A stretch of DNA of 63,969 nt from Oligoflexus sp. (GTDB lineage Bacteria; Bdellovibrionota_B; Oligoflexia; Oligoflexales; Oligoflexaceae), in NCBI GenBank assembly GCA_014378195.1, contig JACMOC010000053.1:1-63969 (forward strand). Reading direction: 5' to 3'. How positions within the stretch are numbered: the first letter of the stretch is position 1; the number at the start of each line of letters is the position of its first letter. Below are positions 35,093 through 43,271 of the stretch, piece after piece. The notes under the pieces are model-generated. The model was not told the origin of the DNA, searched no databases, and saw only the letters and a list, made by a program, of their open reading frames with translations. The position numbers were made by a program, and so were the translations under genes.

Positions 35093-37234
35093 ATGCAGCT
35101 TCGCAGCTTTGCAGAACAACTCCTCCTCGGACAGAATCTCAGCGACAAACTGAGCTTCCCGGCGAACATCGTGGATGACGCTCCGGGTCTTCCCTACGAA
35201 AATGGGCCTGAAGTTCCAGGGAGACCTTCGTTCCTGCAATTTGCAAGTGGCGAGAAAAAGGCGTCGTTCCCTGCGCCCAAAGATCTGCACACGCCGCGCA
35301 TGCGAGGCGTTGTGCTGCATTTTTTCGCCAACCATGAACTTTTAGCCATCGAACTCATGGCACTCGTACTATTGCGATTTCCAGACGCTGATAGCGCCTT
35401 TCGCCAAGGCATCCTGGCGACGATACGCGAAGAACAGGAGCATCTGGGGCTTTACCTGAAGCGCATGAAGGAGCTGGGCACCGAGCTCGGCGACGTCAAT
35501 GTCAATCGTTTTTTTTGGGATTGTTTGAAGGACATGAAAAATCCCCTGGATTTCGTGACGGGAATGAGTCTAACCTTTGAACAGGCCAATCTTGATTTTG
35601 CGTCACATTACAAAAAGATCTTTGCGGAACTCGGCGACCACGAAACCGCCGCAATTTTGCAAAAGGTTTATGATGACGAAATCGGTCATGTAAAACACGG
35701 CGTGAGCTGGCTGGAGCGCTGGCGCCCGCGTGAGCTGAGTCAGTGGGAAGCCTATGAAGGCAACCTCAAACTGCCACTTAGCCCAGCGCGTGCCAAAGGT
35801 CCCATTTTTGATCGCGACGCGAGGCGGAGAGCAGACTTGACAGAAGAATACGTCGACAGTCTCTATATTCATGCAGGAACCAAGGGCCGAGTCCCTTCGC
35901 TGTATTGGTACAATGCGGATTGTGAATTGGAACTGGCGCGTGAAGCACCCGGTTATCAACCGCAAAAAGGCACACAGAAGGTCATGGGCGAACTGATGAG
36001 CAGCCTTCTCTACGTCGCCAAACCTGGTGACGTGGTTGTTACGCACAAAGCGCCTTCGGCAGCTTACCTAAAGCAGCTCCGAGATTTGGGTTTTGATCTG
36101 CCTGAATTTCATGTCATGCCCGAAGAACAACGGACACTTCCCAAAGAGTTGAAAGACCGCCGTTGGGAAAGTCTGCAGCCGTGGGGATGGACGCCGCGCA
36201 CTCTTGATATTTTCAAAGCGATGAACGCTCGGACAGCGATGCCGGTTGAAGTGTCGCAAGAGGGATTCTGGCAAAGCTCATGGATGGAGTTATTCCGAAA
36301 ATCCGCTTTACCGAAGTTGCGGGCCAATCTTCGCGAGGAGTTTCCCGAACTTGGACCCGAAATTTGGGGGCCTGTCGAGGCCGATGGGGCGCTCGTTCAT
36401 GACCTCACCGACGTGCTGATGACGATCGATAATATCCATAAACAATATAAGATCCCAGCCGTTATCAAGAGTCCCTACGGGTTTGCCGGCTCGGGAATGC
36501 TGCGTGCTTATCCCGACCAGCATCTGACTGATGCGCAGCTCGGCTGGATCGAACGTCAGCTCGATCTTTACGGTTGCATACTCATCGAACCTTGGATGAA
36601 ACGTATCGTCGATATCTCGGTCGTATGGTCCCCCGAATCCGAAAAAATGGAAAATTTCGTTTTTTATACCAATGCCAAAGGCCAGTATAAAGGGCACTGC
36701 CTTCAGTCGATGAGTTATGCGTTATTGCCTGAGCATCGTGCATTTCTTCATGACTCCAGACGTTTCCAAAAATCAGGAACCGAAGCTCTACAGGATGTCG
36801 CTCGATCGATCCGCAATCGCCTTGCGCAGCATGGTTATAAATATGCCGCGGGTATCGATACGATGCTTTATGAATTCCAAGGTCAACTCTATCTCAAGAT
36901 CCTTGGCGAAGTGAATTGCCGCATGACGATGGGCCATGTCGCAGCGAATTTGCGTCGGCACATCAACCCCACGCAATCAAGCGTGTGGCAGTCGGTTACT
37001 ATCATCGAAGCGCAGCGTCAAGGCTGGCCAACGCTTCAGGGTATGGCCACCGACTTGAGCAAGCGCTTCCCGCCGAAATTGAAATACGGTGTGATTGATG
37101 AAGGTATATTTTTCACGAGCGATCCGTCCCAGGCTCAGTTTCTGGTGAGTCTCGTCGCGGTCGGCTATCAGGCGATCGAAGCCTGCGAAGGCCTCGGCGC
37201 GCTTGAAAAATACGAGACAGAACGGAGTCTCTAA
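35093..37234 (+). CDS. DUF455 ferritin-like protein fused to an ATP-grasp-like C-terminal region
   Basis: A 713-residue protein. The first about 270 residues match the DUF455 ferritin-like family, with metal-binding helices carrying EEQEHLG and DDEIGHVKHG. The remaining 440 residues, with IKSPYGFAGSGML, IEPWMKRIVDIS and EVNCRMTMGH, resemble an ATP-grasp ligase (ATP-binding lid, metal ligands Glu/Asn at the end). DUF455 proteins normally stand alone at about 270-300 residues, so the fusion is unusual. It follows trpS by 15 bp. Function unknown: perhaps a two-step RNA or peptide modification. Confidence 0.7.
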   Translation: MQLRSFAEQLLLGQNLSDKLSFPANIVDDAPGLPYENGPEVPGRPSFLQFASGEKKASFPAPKDLHTPRMRGVVLHFFANHELLAIELMALVLLRFPDADSAFRQGILATIREEQEHLGLYLKRMKELGTELGDVNVNRFFWDCLKDMKNPLDFVTGMSLTFEQANLDFASHYKKIFAELGDHETAAILQKVYDDEIGHVKHGVSWLERWRPRELSQWEAYEGNLKLPLSPARAKGPIFDRDARRRADLTEEYVDSLYIHAGTKGRVPSLYWYNADCELELAREAPGYQPQKGTQKVMGELMSSLLYVAKPGDVVVTHKAPSAAYLKQLRDLGFDLPEFHVMPEEQRTLPKELKDRRWESLQPWGWTPRTLDIFKAMNARTAMPVEVSQEGFWQSSWMELFRKSALPKLRANLREEFPELGPEIWGPVEADGALVHDLTDVLMTIDNIHKQYKIPAVIKSPYGFAGSGMLRAYPDQHLTDAQLGWIERQLDLYGCILIEPWMKRIVDISVVWSPESEKMENFVFYTNAKGQYKGHCLQSMSYALLPEHRAFLHDSRRFQKSGTEALQDVARSIRNRLAQHGYKYAAGIDTMLYEFQGQLYLKILGEVNCRMTMGHVAANLRRHINPTQSSVWQSVTIIEAQRQGWPTLQGMATDLSKRFPPKLKYGVIDEGIFFTSDPSQAQFLVSLVAVGYQAIEACEGLGALEKYETERSL

Positions 37235-37254
37235 GGCCACTCATACGAGCGCCT

Positions 37255-37683
37255 TCAAGGAGAACTGACTTTTCGGCTAAAAATAAGCCTGTAAATCACC
37301 ATACCCAAAAGCATAGACCCCACAAATATCACGGGCCTGGATTGGCCGCTTGCTAACGATACAAGCGCCGGTCCAGGACAAAATCCACCGAGTCCCCAGC
37401 CCAGTCCAAATATAAAAGCACCGCCAACCAGTGGAAGGGTGATGTCCTTGCGAGTGGGCACGTGCCACTCCCGATCAAAAAGCGGCGAAGGCTGTCTGAT
37501 AATCCAGCGATAAGCAAAAAAGTGAACGACGATCGCACCGCCCATCACAAAGATCAAAGCCGGCTGCCAGGCGCCGAAAACATCGAGAAAGCCAACGACA
37601 CGCCCGACTTGCGTCATCCCTGAAATACCAAGGCCTAACGCAAAGATGAGCCCACAAACCAACGCTGCCCAGCCTTTTTTCAT
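37255..37683 (-). CDS. YeeE/YedE-type sulfur transporter, second half (DUF6691 type)
   Basis: A 142-residue membrane protein with about four helices. [15 protein letters not shown] (about 104-118) is the conserved Cys-containing block of YeeE/YedE. The start is ATG at 37683 overlapping the stop of the first half as ATGA. The family moves thiosulfate or other reduced sulfur through the inner membrane, and the two halves here correspond to the N- and C-half of one long YeeE. The longer frame to 37809 lacks a suitable ribosome site. Confidence 0.85.
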   Translation of the reverse strand: MKKGWAALVCGLIFALGLGISGMTQVGRVVGFLDVFGAWQPALIFVMGGAIVVHFFAYRWIIRQPSPLFDREWHVPTRKDITLPLVGGAFIFGLGWGLGGFCPGPALVSLASGQSRPVIFVGSMLLGMVIYRLIFSRKVSSP

Positions 37684-38111
37684 GACATGACTCCCCAATG
37701 TCGGGCGAGCAAAACACTGAGTATTCCTGCTGCGATAAAAACGATCGTGGCGAAGATGGAACGTATGGATAAGCGGCTTATTCCACAAACACCGTGACCG
37801 CTCGTACATCCACCGCTCATCATTGTGCCAACGCCAACAAGCATTCCTGCAGCAGGCACTGTCCAGAGCGGAGTCGGCAATTCACTCGCAAACACCTCAG
37901 GTTTTAGAACCTTCAAAATCAATCCGCCTAATCCAAAACCGAGGAGAAACATCCAACGCCAGGATTTCCCGCCTGAATCAGTCACCGGGTTCAGGACGCC
38001 GCTAACGATACCGCTAATGCCTGCAACGCGGCCATTCCAGTAAAGCATCAGGGATGCCGCAAGGCCTATAAAGACACCGCCGATCAAGGCATTTATCCAA
38101 TCCAAGGGCAT
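37680..38111 (-). CDS. YeeE/YedE-type sulfur transporter, first half
   Basis: A 143-residue membrane protein with about four helices. The Cys motif [12 protein letters not shown] (about 98-109) is the signature for sulfur substrates. ATG at 38111 is used, since the region above it is the divergent promoter area of oxyR. Overlaps the second half by 4 bp, so the pair is one unit. Confidence 0.85.
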   Translation of the reverse strand: MPLDWINALIGGVFIGLAASLMLYWNGRVAGISGIVSGVLNPVTDSGGKSWRWMFLLGFGLGGLILKVLKPEVFASELPTPLWTVPAAGMLVGVGTMMSGGCTSGHGVCGISRLSIRSIFATIVFIAAGILSVLLARHWGVMS

Positions 38112-38215
38112 AACGTTCTTCCCCGTATGATGTGAGTCTTCGCTCGATAAAACGACGGTTGAAGCGTATAATAAAATGTTAGCTCGAGACAACAAATTAA
38201 AGGGCTATGCTCATT

Positions 38216-39163
38216 ATGGTGACTCTAACTCAGCTGGAATACATCGTAGCTGTCGAAAAGTTCGGAAACTTCAGCGCGGCAGCCAAATCGTGTTTTGTCA
38301 CGCAGCCGACGCTCTCGATGCAGATACAGAAGACCGAGGAAGAACTCGGTGTCATGATTTTCGATCGGAGCAAACAACCCATACAGGCCACAGCCATTGG
38401 GCGTAAAATTCTCGACCAAAGTCGCGTTGTTCTTAGTCAGTCAGGTCGTATCAAGGAGCTGATTACCCAGGAAAAAGACAGTATCGAAGGTGATTTGCGC
38501 CTCGCCATCATACCGACTCTCGCACCTTATCTGCTCCCTTTGTTTTTGGGGGATTTTGCCAAACGTTATCCCGCTGTCAAACTCTGCGTGAAAGAAAGCA
38601 AAACCGATGATATTATTGCCGCTCTCGCGCAGAACCAACTGGATATCGGCCTCGTCGTGACGCCGCTCGATGAGCCCACTCTCAAGGAATACCCCCTCTT
38701 TCATGAGCCTTTTTATGTTTACGCCTCCAAAACGAGCGCGTTAGCACACAAAAAATCCATCGCGGAGGGTGACCTTCAGGATCAGGAACTTCTGCTATTG
38801 ACCGAAGGTCACTGCATGCGGGAACAAATGTTGAAAGTATGTCGTCAACGAAATGCGCGGCACGCTAACTCACTGTCAAATGTTCAATTTGAAAGCGGAA
38901 GTATAGAGACGCTTTGTCACCTCGTGGAAAAAGGCAACGGTTACACCGTCATCCCTCATCTCGCTAAATACTGGCAGGATTTCCGTGATGGCAAGGTCAT
39001 CCCGTTTGTAGCCCCAAGCCCGAGTCGCGAGGTAAGCCTCGTTGTTCACCGCAGCTTCGCGCGCGAATCGATAATACAGGCGCTGGCGTGTTGCATCCAG
39101 GCGGCGTTGCCTCCTGAATTGCAAGGCATTGGCTTACCGCATAAAACCATCGGCATCCGCTAA
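38216..39163 (+). CDS. oxyR: OxyR, peroxide-sensing LysR-type regulator
   Basis: A 315-residue LysR-type protein. The winged HTH is at the N-terminus (FGNFSAAAKSCFVTQPTLSM). The redox-active pair is Cys200 (LTEGHCMREQ) and Cys209 (LKVC), equal in spacing to Cys199/Cys208 of E. coli OxyR. An ATG 9 bp earlier (38207) is possible, but the family starts nearer 38216. A perfect TATAAT at 38167-38172 may belong to its promoter. It is divergent from the sulfur transporter pair and convergent with ahpF, whose promoter carries OxyR-type sites. Confidence 0.92.
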   Translation: MVTLTQLEYIVAVEKFGNFSAAAKSCFVTQPTLSMQIQKTEEELGVMIFDRSKQPIQATAIGRKILDQSRVVLSQSGRIKELITQEKDSIEGDLRLAIIPTLAPYLLPLFLGDFAKRYPAVKLCVKESKTDDIIAALAQNQLDIGLVVTPLDEPTLKEYPLFHEPFYVYASKTSALAHKKSIAEGDLQDQELLLLTEGHCMREQMLKVCRQRNARHANSLSNVQFESGSIETLCHLVEKGNGYTVIPHLAKYWQDFRDGKVIPFVAPSPSREVSLVVHRSFARESIIQALACCIQAALPPELQGIGLPHKTIGIR

Positions 39164-39190
39164 AAAAATCCCCCAGGCAAAGGCCTGAGG
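39162..39190 (-). terminator. Intrinsic terminator of ahpCF
   Basis: On the minus strand an eight-pair stem (gcctgagg at 39183-39190 with ccccaggc at 39171-39178, one G-T pair) is followed by seven T residues (39168-39162). It overlaps the oxyR stop codon. Confidence 0.8.
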
Positions 39191-39233
39191 AATCGAAGGT
39201 ACTAGAAAGAGTAAAAAAACTACAACCCGATTT

Positions 39234-40778
39234 TTAGCTTCGCATTCTATCTTCAAAGGCCGTGAGCGCAACTTTTGCGCCTTCGCCCATTGCGATGACA
39301 ATTTGTTTGTATGGAACGGTCGTTACATCACCCGCAGCGTAAACGCCTTCGGTTGTTGTCCGGCCTTTGACATCCACCACGATCTCGCCGAACTTCGTTG
39401 TTTCGACCAAATCCTTGACCAAGGCACTGTTCGGCGACAAGCCGATCTGCACAAAAATGCCGTCGAGATCGAGCGTGTGTTCTTTATCCGTCTTACGATT
39501 CTGATAATTCAAACTCACAACTTTTTCGCCGTTACCAATGATCTGACTCGTTTTAGCGCTCGTCACTATCGAAACATTGGGAAGCGATTTCAGTTTCTTC
39601 ACAAGAACTTCGTCGGCTTTCAAAACATCCAGATATTCAAACAAAACCACTTCACGGGCAATACTGGCAAGATCGATCGCCGCTTCAACACCGGAATTGC
39701 CGCCGCCGATAACCGCTACTTTTTTGGCTTTATAATAAGGGCCATCACAGTGCGCGCAGAATGCAACACCGCGGCCGATATAATCTCTTTCGCCGGGAAT
39801 TCCCAGTTCTCGCCACTTCGCGCCTGTCGCCACAATGAGGGAATCACAGGTGAAAAACTCACCGCTGTCGAGGCGCACCTCTTTGGTTGTGCCTTTGTTC
39901 GTGATAGTCGTCACGCGTCGATGCTCAAGAATTTCCACGGGATATTCTTTGATATGCTTGTAGAGGTTGGCCGCGAGTTCGGGACCTTCTGTGTATTTAA
40001 CCGAGATCAGGTTCTCGATCCCTTTGGTTTCCTGAACCTGGCCGCCCAGCTTTTCAGCAATCAAAATCGTGCTTACGCCTTTGCGCACACTGTAGATGGC
40101 TGCTGAAGCACCCGCAGGTCCTCCACCGAGCACACCAACTACATAGTGTCCGAGGTTGTGCTCTTTAGGGGCTTCCCCTTCATTTTTAAATTTATCTTCG
40201 AGTTTGCCGATCAATTCGGCGAGGTTTCCACGGCCCGAGTGAATCATTTCATCACCGACCCACACGCTTGGGACACCTTGGATGCCAAGAGCTTTGAGTT
40301 CGTCCGGAACATGCTCCCCATCGATCATGGTGTGGGTGATGGCCCCATGTGATAGGACGATCTGATTGAAAGCCTGAACGATATCGGGACAGCTTTCGCA
40401 GCTGAGCGATACATAGGTCCTTACATCGATGGGACGAATACGTTTGATGCGATTGACGAGGCCACTGTCAGGCAGTTTGCCTTTGCCCGCCGTATTCAGC
40501 AGCGCAACAACAAACGAGGTAAACTCATGTCCGCCCGGTATGCCCTGGAAGACAATACCGGTAGCTTTGCCGTCGCGATGAATGGCAAAACGCGGGACAG
40601 CCGAGTTCGCCCCACCCTGTTTTACGGCGAGGTCGCTACTGGTCGACGCAACTTCATCCAGCATCTCAAGCAATTCACCTTGTTTGGAGTGCGTGCTCTG
40701 TTCCACAACCAATGCGATGGAATGGTTGAGTCCGGTAAAGAGCGTTTCGAGTTGTTGTTTGATCGCTGCGTCTAACAT
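39234..40778 (-). CDS. ahpF: Alkyl hydroperoxide reductase subunit F
   Basis: A 514-residue flavoprotein that passes electrons from NADH to AhpC. The N-terminal double thioredoxin-like part holds Cys127-X-X-Cys130 (SCESCPD), and the thioredoxin-reductase-like part holds Cys341-X-X-Cys344 (CAHCDGPYY) plus two nucleotide-binding Gly motifs (GVLGGGPAGASA and AVIGGGNSGVEA). Full length and order. AAGGAGG precedes the ATG at 40778. It follows ahpC by 57 bp on the same strand. Confidence 0.97.
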   Translation of the reverse strand: MLDAAIKQQLETLFTGLNHSIALVVEQSTHSKQGELLEMLDEVASTSSDLAVKQGGANSAVPRFAIHRDGKATGIVFQGIPGGHEFTSFVVALLNTAGKGKLPDSGLVNRIKRIRPIDVRTYVSLSCESCPDIVQAFNQIVLSHGAITHTMIDGEHVPDELKALGIQGVPSVWVGDEMIHSGRGNLAELIGKLEDKFKNEGEAPKEHNLGHYVVGVLGGGPAGASAAIYSVRKGVSTILIAEKLGGQVQETKGIENLISVKYTEGPELAANLYKHIKEYPVEILEHRRVTTITNKGTTKEVRLDSGEFFTCDSLIVATGAKWRELGIPGERDYIGRGVAFCAHCDGPYYKAKKVAVIGGGNSGVEAAIDLASIAREVVLFEYLDVLKADEVLVKKLKSLPNVSIVTSAKTSQIIGNGEKVVSLNYQNRKTDKEHTLDLDGIFVQIGLSPNSALVKDLVETTKFGEIVVDVKGRTTTEGVYAAGDVTTVPYKQIVIAMGEGAKVALTAFEDRMRS

Positions 40779-40835
40779 AGATCCTCCTTGGTTGCTGAGA
40801 AAAATCCGGAGGTGATGAGGCCCCCGGATAACGAT

Positions 40836-41405
40836 TTAGATTTTGCCGACGAGATCAAGACCTGGCCTCAATGTGGCCGAACCCGGTTGCCATTTAGCGG
40901 GGCAAACTTCGCCCTTATGAGTCGCAACGAATTGAGCGGCCTGGACTTTGCGCAGCAATTCCGAAGCATCACGACCAATACCGTTATCATGAATCTCCGC
41001 GACCTTGATCAGACCTTCCGGGTTGATCAAAAAGGTTCCGCGATAGGCCATGCCTTCTTCTTCAATGTGAACACCAAACGCACGCGTGAGGTGACCAGTC
41101 GGGTCAGCCAGCATCGGGTACTGAATTTTTTTGATCGTCTCCGAAGCGTCGTGCCATGCTTTGTGCACGAAGTGATTGTCCGTACTCACAGAATAGATTT
41201 CCACGCCTAACTTTTTGAAAGCTTCGTAAGTATCTGCCATGTCGCCAAGCTCGGTCGGACACACAAACGTAAAGTCCGCCGGATAGAAAAATAGGACGGA
41301 CCATTTGCCTTTAAGATCGTCTTGCGAAACGCTTTTGAATTCGTTTTTATGGTAGGCCTGAACCTTGAAATCTGGGATCTTTGTGTTGATAAGTGTAAAA
41401 GCCAT
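40836..41405 (-). CDS. ahpC: Alkyl hydroperoxide reductase subunit C (2-Cys peroxiredoxin)
   Basis: A 189-residue peroxiredoxin. The peroxidatic Cys49 is in PADFTFVCPTE and the resolving Cys168 is in GEVCPAKW. With AhpF it reduces hydrogen peroxide and organic peroxides. Length matches the family. Its promoter region contains two OxyR-type sites, so peroxide induction is likely. Confidence 0.97.
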   Translation of the reverse strand: MAFTLINTKIPDFKVQAYHKNEFKSVSQDDLKGKWSVLFFYPADFTFVCPTELGDMADTYEAFKKLGVEIYSVSTDNHFVHKAWHDASETIKKIQYPMLADPTGHLTRAFGVHIEEEGMAYRGTFLINPEGLIKVAEIHDNGIGRDASELLRKVQAAQFVATHKGEVCPAKWQPGSATLRPGLDLVGKI

Positions 41406-41453
41406 TTTTTACTCCGCTCCGAATGTTTGTGTGAGGCGTCTTCACCTCAACTT

Positions 41454-41482
41454 GTTTTAAGATAATCGGGGATTTGTTTCAA
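41454..41482 (-). promoter_or_regulatory. Candidate ahpC promoter
   Basis: On the minus strand TTGAAA (41482-41477) and TAAAAC (41459-41454) are 17 bases apart. The -35 box directly abuts the proximal OxyR-type site, the arrangement seen at OxyR-activated promoters. Confidence 0.55.
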
Positions 41483-41526
41483 TAACTCAAATCTATATTT
41501 GTTATGCCTCCATAGATTTAATCTAT
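41482..41526. promoter_or_regulatory. Two OxyR-type binding sites upstream of ahpC
   Basis: ATAGATTTAATCTAT (41512-41526) matches the OxyR element ATAGntnnnanCTAT at every defined base. ATAACTCAAATCTAT (41482-41496) matches at all but one base. Their starts are 30 bp apart, about three helical turns, rather than the 22 bp usual for adjacent sites. oxyR itself lies 2.3 kb away. Confidence 0.7.
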
Positions 41527-41692
41527 GATTAATACCAATGAAATTCCAGATACTTAGGCTGCTCCGGAATCGAACCCTCTCGACCGTATGAACTTCTCTC
41601 ATCAATTACCAGAATAAATTTTTCGTTAGGATCTCCATGGATCACCTAATAACGCTATAATGACTGTGTATCCACAGCCATAGGACCCCCCC

Positions 41693-42454
41693 ATGACTCT
41701 AAGGCCAGTTCCTGCCATAATCCTTGTTGTTATTGGATTTATACTTCTTCCCTTTCTCTCCCATTGCCAGTCCCAGGACGAAGAATATGGTCTGCTGCAG
41801 GATATTAAAGATTCCGAACCTAAGCCGATGACGTATACGCTCTTCGCCCAGAAACGTTTGGATAAAGCGCGCGATAGTTTGATTACCGAGCTTACAAGCC
41901 GAAAAGTCGACTTCCGACGCCTCCACGCCTCCATACTGCAGCTACGGGATATGATCGACATTTTCGTATATGCTTTTCCTGTGGACGAGGAGGGGGACGT
42001 CTTTTTCACGCTCAGAGGGATGCTGGAACGAGGCGACAGAATGCTGTCCGAACCAAACCAGACACTGGTAACAGGCGAAGTTGAAGCCTGGCGGGCTCAG
42101 ATGCGCTCACCGGCGTTTCAAAGTCTCTTTACGGCAGCACTCCTGGGTTTTAATACCGAACACGCAACGCTCCGCCCTAAAAATCTGATGACGCCCCGTT
42201 TTTGGAATGAAGTTGATTTTATTCCCGACGTGAAGGCCTCGGCTGCCGAAAATCTCAAGGAGTTTGCAAACGCATTGTTTAGCTCCGCTCACAATCGTGC
42301 TGGCGACAGTGACGTTGAGAATAAACTGCAGGCCTTGAGTGATCTGGTGCGTTATTTTCCGCAGGAATTATCGGGAGAGGTTTGGAACAAAAAGATAAGC
42401 GAAGAACGCGCCCGTCTTGATTCCGAAGGGCGTGCCGAGGCGAAAGCGCATTAG
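41693..42454 (+). CDS. Exported protein of unknown function
   Basis: A 253-residue protein with an N-terminal hydrophobic segment (7-23) ending in LSHCQSQ, which could be an imperfect lipobox. The mature part is helical with charged residues, in the manner of a helical bundle. I recognise no family. It is convergent with the small membrane protein gene at 42494. Confidence 0.65.
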   Translation: MTLRPVPAIILVVIGFILLPFLSHCQSQDEEYGLLQDIKDSEPKPMTYTLFAQKRLDKARDSLITELTSRKVDFRRLHASILQLRDMIDIFVYAFPVDEEGDVFFTLRGMLERGDRMLSEPNQTLVTGEVEAWRAQMRSPAFQSLFTAALLGFNTEHATLRPKNLMTPRFWNEVDFIPDVKASAAENLKEFANALFSSAHNRAGDSDVENKLQALSDLVRYFPQELSGEVWNKKISEERARLDSEGRAEAKAH

Positions 42455-42461
42455 TAGAGGC

Positions 42462-42485
42462 AAAAAAAGCCCGCGAAAAGCGGGC
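42462..42485 (-). terminator. Terminator of the signalling cluster
   Basis: On the minus strand GCCCGC (42485-42480) and GCGGGC (42474-42469) form a six-pair GC stem with a five-base loop, followed by seven T residues (42468-42462). Confidence 0.85.
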
Positions 42486-42493
42486 GTCCCGGG

Positions 42494-42829
42494 CTAGCGG
42501 AGCCAGTAGCTTATAAACGCGACCGCGACAACGGTATGCAGCCCAAGCCAGAATTGAAGCACTCGTTTGGCTGCGGTCTGGGACTGTCCCTGAAGCAGGG
42601 TCATTATCATCATCTGAGGCACACATAAAAAGGCGAAAAAACGCCAGCTCAGGCCCAGACTGTGCGACACCCGCCAACCATTTCTCGAACGCCAATCAAA
42701 TAGCACTTCGGCAGCACGTTCTCGCTCGGATTTTGTGAATTCCGTAAAATGAAAGTGATCACTGCTTTGGAAGGATCGGTTGAGCACTGTGGCGGTCCGA
42801 GATTTGGGTTTTTCGGCTCTGAGCTTCAT
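42494..42829 (-). CDS. Small membrane protein, unknown function
   Basis: A 111-residue protein with two hydrophobic segments (about 61-78 and 90-108) after a basic, disordered N-terminus. ATG at 42829 has GAGG six bases upstream and starts 22 bp after the receiver gene's stop, so it is probably the last gene of the signalling operon. Family not recognised. Confidence 0.65.
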   Translation of the reverse strand: MKLRAEKPKSRTATVLNRSFQSSDHFHFTEFTKSERERAAEVLFDWRSRNGWRVSHSLGLSWRFFAFLCVPQMMIMTLLQGQSQTAAKRVLQFWLGLHTVVAVAFISYWLR

Positions 42830-42851
42830 CAAGATCCTCTCCTTTGATAGT

Positions 42852-43271
42852 TTAACAAAAGAACTGCAGGATTTGTCTATGCCGTTCCTCAATCGCTTCG
42901 ACTAGCGTTTCGCAAATCATAGCCTTGTTGCTTGGTTTGGTCAGGACTTTCAAAACCCCGATCTTCAAAGCTTCATCACGCGCGCGGACACTGATACGAT
43001 CGCAGCAGATTACGAAAGGAATGTTGCAGAGTAACTCTTTGATGCGTAGGAAAAGCTCGAGGCCATTCATTCCCGGTATCCGAAAGTCTGAGAGGATGGC
43101 CATTACCTTGGTATTGCGCATCAGAGCGAGCGCTTCAAAACCATCGGAAACAGTGATAACAGTTGCATTGAGGGACGTCAGAATTTTGCTGTAATGATTT
43201 CTCAATTGAACGTGGCTCGATACCACGAGAATGACAATCTCGTCTGTGCTCAATTGAAGATCATTATTCAT
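42852..43271 (-). CDS. Single receiver-domain protein with a degenerate acidic pocket
   Basis: A 139-residue CheY-like protein. The phospho-accepting Asp62 is in SDFRIPGMNG and the conserved Lys in TKPSNK, but the two acidic residues that bind magnesium (normally DD after the first strand) are Ser-Ser (ILVVSSHVQL). Phosphorylation should therefore be impaired. Its ATG overlaps the stop of the double pseudo-receiver gene by 4 bp. Confidence 0.85.
   Translation of the reverse strand: MNNDLQLSTDEIVILVVSSHVQLRNHYSKILTSLNATVITVSDGFEALALMRNTKVMAILSDFRIPGMNGLELFLRIKELLCNIPFVICCDRISVRARDEALKIGVLKVLTKPSNKAMICETLVEAIEERHRQILQFFC

Noticed and set aside
39303..40106. A 267-codon plus-strand frame opposite ahpF.
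   Set aside because: Shadow of ahpF: no start context and composition of a reversed flavoprotein.
41555..41600. A tRNA-like T-loop (GGTTCGATTCC) on the minus strand near 41570.
   Set aside because: The flanking bases do not form the T-stem beyond two pairs, and no matching acceptor stem or D-arm lies upstream, so it is not a tRNA.
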